The translations under genes and the position numbers were made by a program. A model generated the notes under the pieces. It saw only the letters and a list, made by a program, of their open reading frames with translations. It was not told where the DNA came from and did no database searches. Source: Escallonia rubra (lineage: Eukaryota > Streptophyta > Magnoliopsida > Escalloniales > Escalloniaceae). Taken from it: a stretch of DNA of 64,000 bases. The stretch spans positions 147,446-211,445 of the forward strand of contig JAVXUO010002855.1 in NCBI GenBank assembly GCA_033065855.1. Direction: 5' to 3'. Below, piece by piece: positions 32,330 to 44,755 of this stretch (position 1 is the stretch's first letter; the number at the start of each line of letters is the position of its first letter).

Positions 32330-33299
32330 TGTAATGCCCGGAATTTTATTTCATCGACAAAAACTTTTATTTGTCGAAAATTTTATTTTTCTTTACCTTA
32401 ATCTAAAATTTTGTGGTCTTCTAAAAGAATGTGGGTGAAATGAGAACAATAGCTAAGTGTTGGGGATTTTTTGAAAGTTTTTCAATCTAGGGCAACCATA
32501 TTTAAGGGAGACTTAAAAGGGGCAGCCGTCCAAGAGAGTCTGCCAAGCCCTCTTTACATGAAAATCAGAGAGAAAGAGGGAGATAAGAAGCAAACTAGGG
32601 CAAGGAAATTTCAAGGTAAAAATCCCTAACCTTTCTCTTTAATTTTAGACTTGAATTTGGATGTTTTAGGGATGTTTTTGGTAGGTGAATTCAGTAGTTA
32701 TGAGTGTGTTGTGCCATGTAGTGGTGTGTGCATGATGAGAAAATTTTGGGTGCCATGGAGGGGAAAGGGGGGCTTCCACGGGGCAGCCGTGATGGTGTGC
32801 TTATGTGTGAGTGGTTGCGTGTGAATTTCGGGGGTTGAGGGGTGAAAGGGGGGGGTACCACGGGGTGGCGGCCGTGAGGTGTGGGGCTGTGTGGTTGGGT
32901 AATGGAGGCTTCCGTAGGGCAGCGTGGTGTAGGTGGTTGTGCGGGGTGTGTTTTGGTGTTGCGACATGAGAAAGAGGAAAAAGGCTACCTTGTGGGCAGC
33001 CGTGTAGGGAGGCTAGTGGCAGTGTTGTGGGTTGTGTAGTGGTGCGTAGGGGGCTGCTAGTGTGAGGAAAAATGGGGAGGGAAGGGGCTGTCATGCACTA
33101 CAAAAAAAAAAGCCTATTAACGACGGAGTTTAGCGATGGAATGAATTCCGTCACCAAAAGCCACCTAATCCGACGGAATTTGGCGACAGAATTTGGTTCC
33201 GTCACTATTATGACTCCAAAAATGGTGGAGGGAAAAAAAGATTTAGCGATAGAAAGTTATTGACGGATTTTAATGACGGGATTTTTTCCATTGTTAAAT

Positions 33300-34660
33300 G
33301 TGTTATTTTAATAATAGAAAATTGCGTTTGCTAATTATTGAAAAATAGAACAATATATAAAATAAATAAAGCATAAAAAAAAACATAAAATAAAAAAAGT
33401 TCTGCGGTCGGCCAAAAGAACATAAAAGAGAGTTGCAGTTGTGGCGGCAACCCTTCGCGCCACCATCCCTCCCACCCCCGTTGCCGTTGTGGAGGCAACC
33501 ACACTCTGAAGGTTTATGCGAAGCCCATTTTTCTCTGTAAGGCTGAACCGTCTTCTCAGTAACTGTTAGGGCTTTGATTTTGGTATAATCGAATTAGGGT
33601 TCTTATTTGAATTGTTTGGGTCTTCAATCTGTCGATCCTCCTCTGACACTCATCTTCTTGCCAACTAATTATTCTTCCTCTCACTCTCACGTCTCAATCT
33701 TTTTCTCTAGTTTCCTCTCCCTGCAATGGTATTTAATTAGGTCACTGATTTCATAATGTAGTATTGCAAATTAGTAGTTAATTTCCTGTCAGCAGATGCA
33801 TGTTTTCCTTTTGGTGTTTGTTTGATGAGACTCCAGTTTTTTTCTTTCCAAGACCCTGCTTTTGTATGTTTAGCTTTAGCACAAGTGCATGTTGACCCAA
33901 CAAGTATATGACATCTCCTTCAGAAGTGCGAGTTAGAAGAACCGGACCCTTTGAAAAATAGCAAAAAGGGGCAAAAAATCCATTATCCCTACTGGATACA
34001 GTGCTTGGTCATTATAATTCTTATATAGTTATACAGTACATTGGCAACCGTAGTCTCCGGCTGCCCCTGGCTGGATTTTCCGCCGCAAGTGCTGGTGCCT
34101 CCACCACCTTACGACAGTTGATGGCTTGGACATGTAGAAGTTTATCATGACTTCTGCAGCGTGCACTCTATGGACACTTCTTTTGCAATCTTAGCACCCC
34201 TTCCTTTTCGCCTTCTAGAGACTAACATTGTGCATTGTGCATTAGCTCCTGCAATAAGCCTTCTTAGAAGTGGAAAGAAGGTGGCCTATAACTGATTCAA
34301 TGTTGTATCAAATTATTCAAGCACTCAAAATACTTGGTGAATCTTAGTGAGTTCCTATTTTTAGTGAGCAGCTTACACTTCACACACACGTAAGACTTTC
34401 TCTATTAGGATAAGAAACGTTCATTACACTACACTACCATCAATTGCTGTACTTTCCGAGACCATTGAATTTCAGTGTGTTGCTCTGCTTGTTCAATTGA
34501 GTTAACCCTAAAATTCCCTCCCTCTCTCTCTTGGCAGATGAGAGCTGCAAATTACTAGTTGTATTAGTGGCATGGCGATTATGTGTTACGAAATATTAGT
34601 GATGTTACAAATTAATTGTTTTTAGACTCAAAATTATTAGGTGACTCTGTATGATTTCAG
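33300..34660. other. CACTA-1 left interior, no gene recognised
   Basis: GC-richer leader-like DNA at 33,410-33,760 (GTGGCGGCAACCC, TTAGGGCTTTG, pyrimidine-rich tracts) could be the 5' UTR of the element's transcript. No open frame. Confidence 0.4.
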
Positions 34661-34717
<57 letters not shown>

Positions 34718-34741
34718 CGTGTGTGCGCGCGCGCGCGTGTT
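34661..34741. repeat. (TA)n(TG)n(CG)n compound microsatellite
   Basis: About 22 TA units followed by TG and GCGCGC units. Confidence 0.9.
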
Positions 34742-34969
34742 TATAATCTTTTCTGGCTCATGCATAAATGAAATTGTCAGAGCCATACAAAATTGTGTTT
34801 AGTTCAGATAATAGAAGTTCGATGAAACTTAATGGCAATGCCACTGGGCTTGAATGCTCTTACTGAGCCCATTTGATTTGCATAGACAACCAAAAAAGTG
34901 CACATAAACTATTTGTTGATAAATAACTATGTTAAGTAATGGGTTTTGCTAGCATTTAAAACTTCCATC

Positions 34970-35080
34970 AGTCTATGTTACACGGACTCTTCGAAATGCG
35001 TGCAGTACCCGTGTCGGACACTCGACACTTGGACATGGGTATGAGATATGTGTCCGATACATCCCGGTAGGATATGCCAC
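34970..35080. repeat. Dispersed GTGTCCGACAC-rich repeat, copy 3
   Basis: ATGTTACACGGACTCTTCG, then ACCCGTGTCGGACACTCGAC and ATGTGTCCGATACATCCC. Confidence 0.6.
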
Positions 35081-35590
35081 TAGGAACATATGTTACGGTG
35101 TTTCTTTTAGTTTGCTATTGCTTTGAGATGATCTCAGCTTTAAATTAAAACGATATGTGTATCATAAAACACTATGAATTTTTGGGGTGAATATGAATTT
35201 TGCCTTTGTGGTGTGGTCAAACTGGAAGAAGCACCCTGAAAGGAAAGAGATGCTTTGGCTTTTGGTAAGCTTATGACTGACAGTGATAGATACATATTCA
35301 GTTAAATGGGAACTATGCATACATATATCATTAACCAGTGAACTGTGGTAGCATGTTTTCAGAGCCTGCTTATGCATTAAATTTTATTAGTAACTAGGCA
35401 AGAAATGCATCCAGTTTGAAGCGACAACACTTGTTTTGTTGCACCCCATAACCATTCATCAAATTCCTGGTCAAAGTTGCCATCAAATTACTCTTCCAAA
35501 TTAAAATGCATATTTGGCGCTGCAGTCTTTAATCCTAACCATCATGACATGCATCAATGTCATTTATTATCTTGAGATTAGTAAGTTGAC

Positions 35591-35676
35591 CTCCTAGCTT
35601 TTGTGCTTCTGCAATTATATGTAGAGCAAGAGTTGTTTTTCCAGAAGTCTCTGGATCATATATCTCAATGACTCCC
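35591..35676 (-). pseudogene. Single exon of an organellar-type RecA (Walker A exon)
   Basis: The minus-strand reading gives [20 protein letters not shown] then IAEAQKLGG, matching the plant bacterial-type RecA block around [19 protein letters not shown]. The upstream edge is an intron-like acceptor (TTTTTGCAG, complement at about 35,677-35,684); the downstream edge is GGAG|GTCAAC, a weak donor. The first Gly of the P-loop is Asp here. I see no adjacent RecA exons (for example the DAEHALD block), so this is a captured or displaced exon within CACTA-1. Confidence 0.65.
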
Positions 35677-36118
35677 CTGCAAAAACTTCAAGTATAAGAT
35701 GAAGAAAGGACGTATAAGATGATAAACCAAAATGCTTGAAATCCATAAAGAAACGAGAGAAAAAGAATGCTTCTCTTGTTCCTTTTCATTTCGTCCAGAC
35801 TGATATTTCTCATGTTAAAGGGGAATCCTTAATATTTTCCGGCACGATGGTTTGTATCCTATGAAGATTTGTTTTTCACATGTACTATAGCAAATTTGTG
35901 TTATCTGAACCATATGTTGCATAAATCAGTTTATCTCGTGTCGGAATATTATGCAAAACATTGTTGGTTGTCTGATGGTACGCCTCTATGACCCGTCTCT
36001 TTGGAGTATATTTTAGAATGAACAGGTATTTATGCAAGAGTGTGACTATGTTGTACAACTTTACGCACGTTATTTTTTACAGTGTACAATTATGAAAAGC
36101 AACGGAAGGAAGTACTGA

Positions 36119-36445
36119 TAGCCATCTAGAGGGTGTCAGTAAAGCTGTCCTTTTGCATTTGTTGGTATACTAACATAATTCCCATTTTGTGTTTTGTGTA
36201 TAGCATCATATGATGTAGTGTAAGATACATTTGAATCCTTCAGAGTACCAAAAATATATATATAAGATGTTGAAGGATTTAAGCCAGTAACCATCTAGAG
36301 AGTGTCTATAGAGCTACCCTTTTTGCATTCGTTGGTATTGCTTAATCTTACTAGCACAGGTCTCATTTTGCATTTTGTGTATAGAATCATATGATGTAGT
36401 GCGAGATATGTTTTAATTTTTCGAAGTACTAAAAACATATAGTAA
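36119..36445. repeat. Two-copy direct duplication, period 169 bp
   Basis: Both units contain CATCTAGAGRGTGTC, TTGCATTYGTTGGTAT, TTTTGTGTATAG and ATCATATGATGTAGTG with small differences. No coding role seen. Confidence 0.75.
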
Positions 36446-36449
36446 AAAA

Positions 36450-37570
36450 GCCCAAAAAAATCAGAAAAGGATAGTAGTTTGTGGTGATGGGATATCGACC
36501 AATTGATAGAAAGAACCAAATATTTCAGTGAGGTTTAAGGTTGAGCGTGCAAGTCGGACCTCAGCATTTGCTTTTGTAAACCCACTCGCACCTCTTACTT
36601 CTAGCCAATTATCAAAAAATCCAGCGACTCCAACGGACACCTGTTAGAACACAGAAGGACCAATTCGTACAAAAAACAAATGTTTCTGTTTTTCGACAAC
36701 AGTGGTGATTCAATGAAACATCTCATAATGTAATACCCTTTTTCGGCCAATACCCGAGAATAGTTCAGGGCCTTTTTCCCACTGTGTCCGCTTTCGCTGT
36801 TATCTTTCTGTTTTCATGGCTTGTCTAGGCCCTGAAGTCCCTTTACCACGGTATGTCTCTTTTTAATCTTCGTCTTTCGTTGATTTTTTCCACTAATAAG
36901 GTTTTTGATGTACCCCTTTGTTTGTCTGTGGATTTCTGTGTTAAGGTTTTTAGTTTTCTCGTGTTCTTTATTTGTCTTCTTACTTTTGCTTTTGGCACAT
37001 TGTGGGCTTTAGAAACACACTAGTATCAGTTTTCAATTTTAGGTTATTGTCAAAATGCGGATTATTGGGTATGGATTATTGTGTTCTGATTTTTATTTTC
37101 TTAGTAGTTTCCTACTTGCAATTGTGGCATTGTATAATAGGTAGTGGGTTTTCTGGATTATGTATTCCGCATACAATTTTTGGCCTTTTTATTGGATAAA
37201 AGTGGTATTTGTGACTTTCTTTCAGTGAAAGTTCCTTTTCAGCTATGAGTTCATGCTTTTTTCATCTTGTAGAATTGGTAGCTAGGGCAGTCAGAGTCAC
37301 AAAAGGCGCGCGACACGCAGTTGGAGGTGTCTTGAATTGTATCTGGTTGTCGTCTTTGTGATTTCACTGTATTAGATTAGGGTTAAGAGACTGATATATT
37401 ACTCATACTTATTCAACTCCAATGAATTAATTCAGTAACATTTTTATTAATTATATCTAGTGCTTAATGGTAGACCTTGTGCAATTTGTGAGTTTGTGTT
37501 TTACAGCTTCAAATTACATCCAGCCTTCTTACTTTCCAATTTACCGCATATTGATCAACTAATTATTTAT
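36450..37570. other. CACTA-1 interior, no gene recognised
   Basis: T-rich plus strand, possibly long introns of the Transposase_24 gene. No exon confirmed. Confidence 0.35.
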
Positions 37571-37584
37571 ATTTTAATGTGGCA

Positions 37585-38266
37585 GGGGTACTTTGACTTT
37601 GATTCTCCCGGCAGGAAGCATCGGGAAAGATTGCTTTTTTCCATCACATTTCTACCAACTATACAAAGTGGATGGAAGGAGCGAGGAAATTTGCAATGAG
37701 CAAGGTAGGAGAAGATGCACATCCACAACAATGGAGGAAATACCCGCCTGATTGGATCCGTAATGATATTTGGCAGAAGGTGGTGGATGTATGGGCAACC
37801 ACTAAATGGTAGGAAAAATCTAGATGCGCAAAGACAAATCGATCTACAAATGATGATCCATCTCACACCTCTGTTTTTGTGCTTTATGCATTTATTGGAT
37901 TTGAATTGAATTTGAAGATACAAGATATTAGGTACACAAAACTGTACCTAGAGGTGTACAAATTGATACAAACTTAAACATGATTCTAATAGTCCGCCAT
38001 TGGAGGACCAAGACCGCAAATATGTCTCAAATAAGGCAAAGTCTATATGTGTAAGTTTGTTTTTTGCAGCTGATTTTTCATCTATCTAGTCCGACAAATC
38101 TCTAACTCGGCTTGCATTTTGTATGCGTTACAGGATGCATGTGCCGTGAGGTTTGATGAAGTTAGTTCTTGGGAACCCAACTCTTTCTTGCTAGATTATG
38201 ATGCAGCAGAATTGTGGCGAGAAACGCCCATGGTTCGCAACAAGAAATGACGTATACGTGGTACTC
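37585..38266 (+). pseudogene. Transposase_24 (Ptta/En-Spm) fragment of CACTA-1
   Basis: After a GTGGCAG acceptor at about 37,585 one frame reads GYFDFDSPGRKHRE, like the GFTFDTPEQQ exon start in CACTA-2. A frame change near 37,640 leads to HHISTNYTKWMEGARKF, KYPPDWIRNDIWQKVVDVWA and a TAG in place of a residue after TKW, then EKSRCAKTNRSTND. The PPDWI...W...W block is diagnostic of PF03004. A later exon behind a TTACAG acceptor (about 38,134) reads YDAAELWRETPMVRNKK, probably the conserved ELY..TH.KK region. Frameshift and stop make it a pseudogene. Confidence 0.7.
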
Positions 38267-38891
38267 GCGAAACCGCATGAGATGCTAGAGCACCGATGCG
38301 TATTTCACTAGACTAGTCTCCGGCCTCCGAGAATGGCAAATATGAAGGTACCGTTAGAAAAATATTTTGTATTCAGTTTAATGTTTAGTTTTGAAAACTA
38401 GAAAAAATATTGTCGTTAGACAAACAGTTTTAGTTTTTTCCCCCCTTTAGTTTTATAACCCAGTTTTCAAAATGGGGTTGTATTTGAAAACTCTATTTTG
38501 GAGTTTTCATTTTTTTTGTTTTGTTGATATCTACCTTCCTACTTTTTGTTGAATACATTTTATATCTCTTCTTCCTTTAATACTACAACTCAAGAACACC
38601 AAACTACCAATATTACCAACCACCATACCCATTGACTACCGCCACCACCACCACTAATGACTAACACCTTCGAACACCAAACTTCAAACACTGCAAACCA
38701 CCGCAACCACTAAGTTCTGATTTGTCACTACAGCTTATAAACATCAAAAAATCCAAACACCAAACTTGCCAAACCAACAACCACTATAGCCACTGACTAG
38801 TCGCCGCCACCACCACCACCACCACCACCCTCGAAAATACCGCCAACCATTGATTGGTTCTTGGGCTGCTTGAAGGGAACAAGGTATATGG

Positions 38892-39089
38892 CTCATTACG
38901 TTGTGGCTTGAGTAATAGCCAACGTCTAGTGTGCGGTGGTCGTTCTTATACAATCGAGTTAAAAGCCAAAAAAGATTGTTTTCTACGTGTCTCATTACAT
39001 TGTGGCTTGAGTAATAGCCAACGTCTAGTGTGCGGTGGTCTTTCTTATACAATCTATTTAGAAGCCCCAAAAGATTGTTTTCTATGTGA
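38892..39089. repeat. Two-copy 99-bp direct tandem duplication
   Basis: Units starting CTCATTACRTTGTGGCTTG at 38,892 and 38,991 are nearly identical. The period of 33 codons keeps a minus-strand frame open (DHRTLDVGYYSSHNVM appears twice), but no family is recognised. Confidence 0.85.
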
Positions 39090-40142
39090 TGGTAACAACG
39101 GATATGGTCTGGCAGCTTAGGTCTTCATAGAACACTGGGGCAGTGTTCGGTCATACAGTGTTCTCCCATGACTTTAAACAATTGACGATCTTTTACTGGA
39201 TGTCAAAGCATACATGGTCATAGAAAATTTGTGGTAGCCTAGCCTTATTTGCTCCTATCTTAGCCATGATGCTATTGATGCAAGTACATTGATGCATACT
39301 CGAAGTTCTTATCACCCACATCGTGTAACATGCCTTTAATTGCTTTGTTACAGGCTGAAGTTACTGAGGATGGCAATGATGAAACCTTCAATGGGCTTGG
39401 TGGATGATTGCCTTATGCGACGAGATCTCACGTTACTTTTGTTGGAGAATATTTGTTGATTTTGGTACATAACCAAGCAACGGGTGGATTTAGATGCATC
39501 TACTCAATTGTTATCTTTTAATGGTATTTAACAGATGTAGAATACTTGTTATCTTCAGTTAATTGTGCAATGTTGGATTATTATTGTCACAAGTTATGGC
39601 ATGAAGTAAGAATAGTATAATCTATTGTGCATACTTAAGAGAATTTTTTTTTCAAAAATTTTGGCTCCTAAATATGGTTTTTGCGACAAATTAGCAACAC
39701 AAATTTACCCTATGTTTTGTGATATGAAATGTGGCGATAGAATTTGCGATTGAATTTCCCACTATTGGTAATTTTTTTAAAGTGAATATAAATATATTTA
39801 TGTTTCAATTATTTATTTTTTAAAAATGTTAATTTTATGAAAATTGGAAAATATTTTCGGCGACAGAAATTTCATCACTAAAATGTGAACAGTTCCATTG
39901 CTAATTAAAGAAACATTACCGGTGGAACACTAGTTCCATCGTTAAAACCTTTAGCGATGAAACTTTTATAATGGAATTTCCGTCGAAAAAGGAATTACCA
40001 ATGGAATTTGGACTTTATTGACGGATTTATTCCGTTGCTAATTACTATTTTTCTTGTAGTGATGGGACAATCTTGTGTGTGTGTGTGTGTTGTGAGTTTT
40101 GTGAGGAAGAAAAGGGGGAAAGAAAGGGGAAGGGGGTTGTCG

Positions 40143-42093
40143 TGTAATGTCCCAACTTAAGGTTATCTCAATCCGGCTGGAGCATTACGACACATCAACT
40201 AATACATCATACTGATAATAATACTCATTCTAACTCACTTCGTAATTAAACCATACCATACAAAATTGAAGAGTTTACTTTTACAAAACATACAAAGCTA
40301 TTTGCCAGATCTCAAAGTTGACATACTGTACTATTCAAGTACAACTTAATTCACAAATGCACAAGTGTCTCTTTACCCGTCTTCTCACCATGCCTCAAAC
40401 CTTTTCCTTACTTTTCGAGGAACCGACTCCTTGATCTAAAATATTATTATGGGTAAAAACCAGTCAGCCCACTGGCTTAATAAGATAATAAAAAATATTT
40501 AATGTAACTTTCACTTCAAGAATATTGATAATAAACGCTAATGCAATTCAATAACATTAAAAAGTTCTAAATGTGCACATTACACATATTAAATGTTCAC
40601 ACTTCGTTGAGCATTTCAAGAGTTTATCACTCTCGAATTCAGTCCCATCAATAGACCACTCTTTTATCACCCCACTCGGGATATAAGATAACAACCTTTG
40701 CCTGGGCCAAACGCAAAGTAACCGAAAATAATTGGATATCGATACTGCCGCAGGTAGCAGTCAGAGATACAAATTATTCGGCTCAAACGGTGCACTGCTA
40801 CTCAAAAAACAATCAAATCAATCCTCAATCATATGAATGGGGTAACATAATAATTATCAACCGTTTATCAACCTTCCCTTACAATGAAATGATGTAACAT
40901 GCTCATGTGTAAGCAAACAAATCATTTTATACATGTGGTTGTTGTAATATTAGCTATCATAAAACTTAGCTATCACATGTTTAGTCACTTTCGTCATGTA
41001 ACATCATCTTCATAACATTTATAACATGTAATATTATCACTTATATTCAGCAAATGAGTTTCAATTATATAACTTAACAAACATGTTCAAAACCATATTC
41101 TAACCATGTCTAATTTAACATAATTTCACAAGTCACACGTACCATAACCTATTTCATGTCTTCTATAATCTCCGATATGTTAAATATAAATAGATTCACT
41201 TATTAACAAGTCTTGACAAGTATTCAAAAGTTTGACAAATAATTCATACTAAAGAATTATGCTGACATAACATATATATATATCCATATTCATATCTTAA
41301 AAGCCCATTAAAAAGCTTTGAACTATCTTACCTTAAAGAAGAGATGAAAGAACCAAAATTTCAGATTTGAAACACCTCCAAAGACTCATCAAAACACGTT
41401 TAAAACACTGTTTGAAACTCACAGAAACTTTCAAAATCAAATGCTTAAGGTTCACTTAAAAAAAACAAGCCTTAATTCTAGATTTTGTAAGGTTTTTGGT
41501 TGATTTTCTTGAAATTTTCTCTAAAAAAACGAGGTAAGAAGATTTAAGCATGTCAATTTAGGTCTATTTAAGTCAAATTAGAAGCAAGTAGGAGAGGTCA
41601 AGTGGAGGTGAAGAAGTGGAGAAGTCAAGCACGACGAGGCTCTCTAAGCACGAGGTGGGAAGACACTGTTGTGCCACCTAGCAAGCATGACAAGACTCGA
41701 AGCACGACAGGGCGCGATAGTATGTTGACACGTCACAAGCACATGGTGCCACAATTCTGTGCAAAAAGCACAAACAATTCGCAGGCAGTCCGGTCAACAA
41801 TCGGTTCGTCCCAGTTAGAGTTTTTACCATTTTTTTTGTTTCCAACTGTTCTAAAAATATTTTTAGTCATTCTAAGTGATCATTTAAGGTTTCTAAACAT
41901 TAAATACTCTTTTCCATCTCTAAAATTTCGTTCACCTTCATAGACAATTTACTCAGTTCAGGGTGTTTAACATTTAAACATACATTCAAATATGTTATCA
42001 TGCATAGTTCATTATAACCATTTTCACATAGAGTGATGCATCTAATCATACTTAAATATGTAATCAAAGCATACGAAATATTGGGTTTTCACA
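40143..42093 (-). mobile_element. Solo LTR (1,951 bp), imperfect 5-bp TSD
   Basis: It begins TGTAATGTCCC and ends TTTTCACA on the plus strand, flanked by TGTCG (40,138-40,142) and TGCCG (42,094-42,098), a 5-bp duplication with one mismatch. Orientation is read as minus because the minus strand has a leader-like GAGAAAATTTCAAG near the middle and an end ...GTTGGGACATTACA; the reverse is possible. No internal domain is present. Confidence 0.65.
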
Positions 42094-44027
42094 TGCCGTG
42101 TGAGGGCACCGTGAGTGAAGGTGTTGTCTATATGTTTTGGGTGGTGTTTAGATGAATGGAGGGGAAATAGGAGATGGGAGGGCTGCCATGGGCATCCATG
42201 GTGGCGGTGGATATGTGGAGTGTACAGAAAGAAAGCATTTAGGCTAAAGGTTTTGGGGTGGTTGTTTAAAGTGGTAGAAGGAGCACGGGAGAGAGACTTC
42301 CATGACAACCATGGTGGCCGGGGGGAGGGAGGGGAGGGGATAGTCGTAGCATGGGGGTTGGCTTTCCTTGATGAAGAAAGAGAGAGAGAGTGGAAATTAG
42401 AGTCAAGGTTAGAATTTCTTAAGGAAAAAGATGACGAATAGTGAGCTTTAAGCGGGTAGTCCATGATTTGATTTTTAAGAGCTGTTTAAAGGTTAATTTA
42501 AGCAAAGTGCAAAACTAAAACTCCCTTTAGTTTTACAAAACCTACAACAAAGGGCTTGAAATGATTTCATTTCAAAACAGGTTTTTGAATCATTTAACCA
42601 AGTAACCAAACTTATTTTTAGCCAAAAATTTTACAATGATCTGATTTAACTAAGATGCTTGAGTGTCTGAAATTTCGCGGCATTTTGACGCCGATTGATA
42701 TATATTTGAAATATGAGTCGTAGCGCTCAATTTAGGGAGCGGTGTTGAGTTTTGAATGGAAAATTTCTAGATAGGTCTTTTTGTCCGAAAAACCCACCTA
42801 GTCATTTGAAATGGTGTTTTTGAGTTATTTTGGGTGTGTAGTGGCATGTTAGGCATCAGTGGTATTCGGTAATTTGGTACAAGTTCGGGGATATTTTGGT
42901 AATTTCACTTGTTAGGGAAAATTTAATAGTCAAGCATAATTAATTCCCATATGGTTTGCTATTTAGGTTTTGACAGATAAGAGCTAGGACCGACTTGTGA
43001 GTAAGAACTAGAACCGCTTAGCAATTCAATTAAGTACTCCTGCCATGTTCTCCGTATGGTCTATTTACGAAAATATGTAAACGTATACATGATTCTATCA
43101 AATGAAAGTTTTAAAGTCTTTGTATTGCTTATGTTTTCATGCTGAGTTGTTTGGCAGGAAATTGAGTTAAAAATGCCATGAAATGTTTCTCTGAGTAGTT
43201 GTTTTAAATTTGGTTTATATTTAATGAGACAGTGAATTTGACTTAATTGCTCTGTCTCATATCCAACGGGAGAAAAGTTAGATCGGGCCCTGGTCAACGG
43301 GGCTTCTACGTTGATGCACGGTACTGTTGTTTGTGGTTCTCCCTTGCATCTGGTGTAGAAGGGATTTTGGGCCCTAGTTAGGGGGGCTTGTATGCTAACC
43401 GCATCATACCTAAGTTGTGATTATATGTGATAGTTGCTAATGAGCTTTCTTGATGTTATACTCCGGTTTGAGAATCTTTTTGTGCAAGTACATTTATGTA
43501 TATATAATGAAGAATAATTTGGTGATGGTAACACTGATTTTCTGATCTTGAAAAAGAAACCATGGCATGTTTTGAAATCCTCAAACTTATTTTAGGAACA
43601 TGGTTTATATGCTTGCTAGGCTCTCGTTCATTCCTTTATTTTTATGGTGATCACATAGGAGAGGCGAGATCCCTATGAGCAATACGAGGGATTGGCACCC
43701 GGAGAGAACCATTACAATAATGAAGTGTTTATTGACTTGAGAATTTTAGTCTTATAATTATTATTATGGATATTGTAGGGAGCTTAGGTCTCCTCGACTT
43801 TCTTCATAATTGTCAGTGACATATAAGTGACGGTTTTTGAATATTGAGGATTTTATAAGTGAGGCTTTTAAGAGCCAATGAATTGTTCTAGAATTTAGCA
43901 AGTTGTAATGAATTCTAACTACAAGTTGTAGTAGGCATGGTAGAGCCCTGGTGGAGGCTTAGTGGGCCTGCGGCCAGTCACGGGCCTAACTCATGGGCCC
44001 ATCTGTGGGTTTGGGTCGTGACAGAAA

Positions 44028-44039
44028 TGGTATCAGAGC
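44028..44039 (+). promoter_or_regulatory. tRNA-Met primer-binding site of the Tekay-like element
   Basis: TGGTATCAGAGC, four bases after the LTR end at 44,023, followed by TTAGGCATTACAATCC as in Gypsy internal regions. Confidence 0.85.
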
Positions 44040-44119
44040 TTAGGCATTACAATCCTGTAGACTCGTACCTAGGCTAATGAGTTGGGCTAGAATTGGAAAG
44101 GAATCACTACAAGAAAACA

Positions 44120-44490
44120 GACTTTTAGCGACGGGGAAATCCGTCGCTAAAAGCCCAAAATCCGTCGCTAAAGGTATTAGCGACGGATTAACCGTCGCTA
44201 AAAATCCCTCGTATAAAAGCCCGTCACTAATAGTTTAGCGACGGAATTTTTAAATCCGTCGCTAAATATGTGATTTTTACCGACGGATTTATTTTTCATT
44301 AGCGACGGAATATCCGTCGCTAATTATATTTTTAGAATTTTAATTTATTTCCTTTTTTGTCCAATTAGCGACGGATTAAATATTTAGCGACGGAATANTC
44401 CGTCGCGAAAAAGCTTATTTAGCGACGGATTATTCCGTCGCTAAATAACAGATTGAAATTAATGCTTTAGAGACGGAATAAATCGTCGCC
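44120..44490. repeat. CACTA-2 left subterminal repeats
   Basis: About a dozen direct and inverted copies of TTTAGCGACGGA / TCCGTCGCTAAA, the pattern bound by the TNPA-type protein in En/Spm. One ambiguous base (N) occurs at 44,398. Confidence 0.85.
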
Positions 44491-44755
44491 AAAAGTCAAA
44501 TTTTTTTTTGAAAGTTTTTTTTTTTTTCAATTACCTAAACCTGTACAGAAATACAATTCTCAACAACAACGCGCAATAAGCGAAATACAGAAAGAAATAT
44601 ATATAATCAATTATAAAAAATATTTATTATAAAAGAAACTAATACATGTACAAGCCGGGAACCGGAGATAGCCGGTTAGGAGAGGGGAGAAGATTACAAC
44701 CCGAGCGCGGGGGGGGGGGGGGGGGAAGCTAGGAACGGGCACGGGAAGGGGCTCA

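Larger units (their letters stand above)
33096..40061 (+). mobile_element. CACTA (En/Spm) element 1, 6,966 bp, TSD ATG
   Basis: The left end CACTACAAAAAAAAAAGCC and the right end ...TTTTTCTTGTAGTG are inverted CACTA termini, and ATG flanks both (33,093-33,095 and 40,062-40,064). Subterminal regions hold GACGGAATTTAGCGAYGGA-like words (33,115-33,300 and 39,840-40,050). Inside are a decayed Transposase_24 gene, a RecA exon, tandem duplications and microsatellites. No TNP2 gene is visible, so the element is non-autonomous. It inserted in the Tekay-like LTR. Confidence 0.85.
32330..44023 (+). mobile_element. Tekay-like Gypsy 5' LTR, split by two insertions
   Basis: The LTR starts TGTAATGCCCGG at 32,330 and ends GGGTCGTGACA at 44,023, followed by a primer site. 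With CACTA-1 (33,096-40,061) and the solo LTR (40,143-42,093) and their target duplications removed, about 2.8 kb remains, in the range of Tekay-type LTRs. The left part contains a TATA-like ATATTTAAGGGAG, an AGAGAGAAAGAGGG leader and purine-rich GGCAGCCGTG words. The right part has U5-like sequence ending in GGGCCCATCTGTGGG. No gag-pol remains: the internal region is interrupted by CACTA-2 at 44,105 and is not recognisable after it. Confidence 0.7.
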
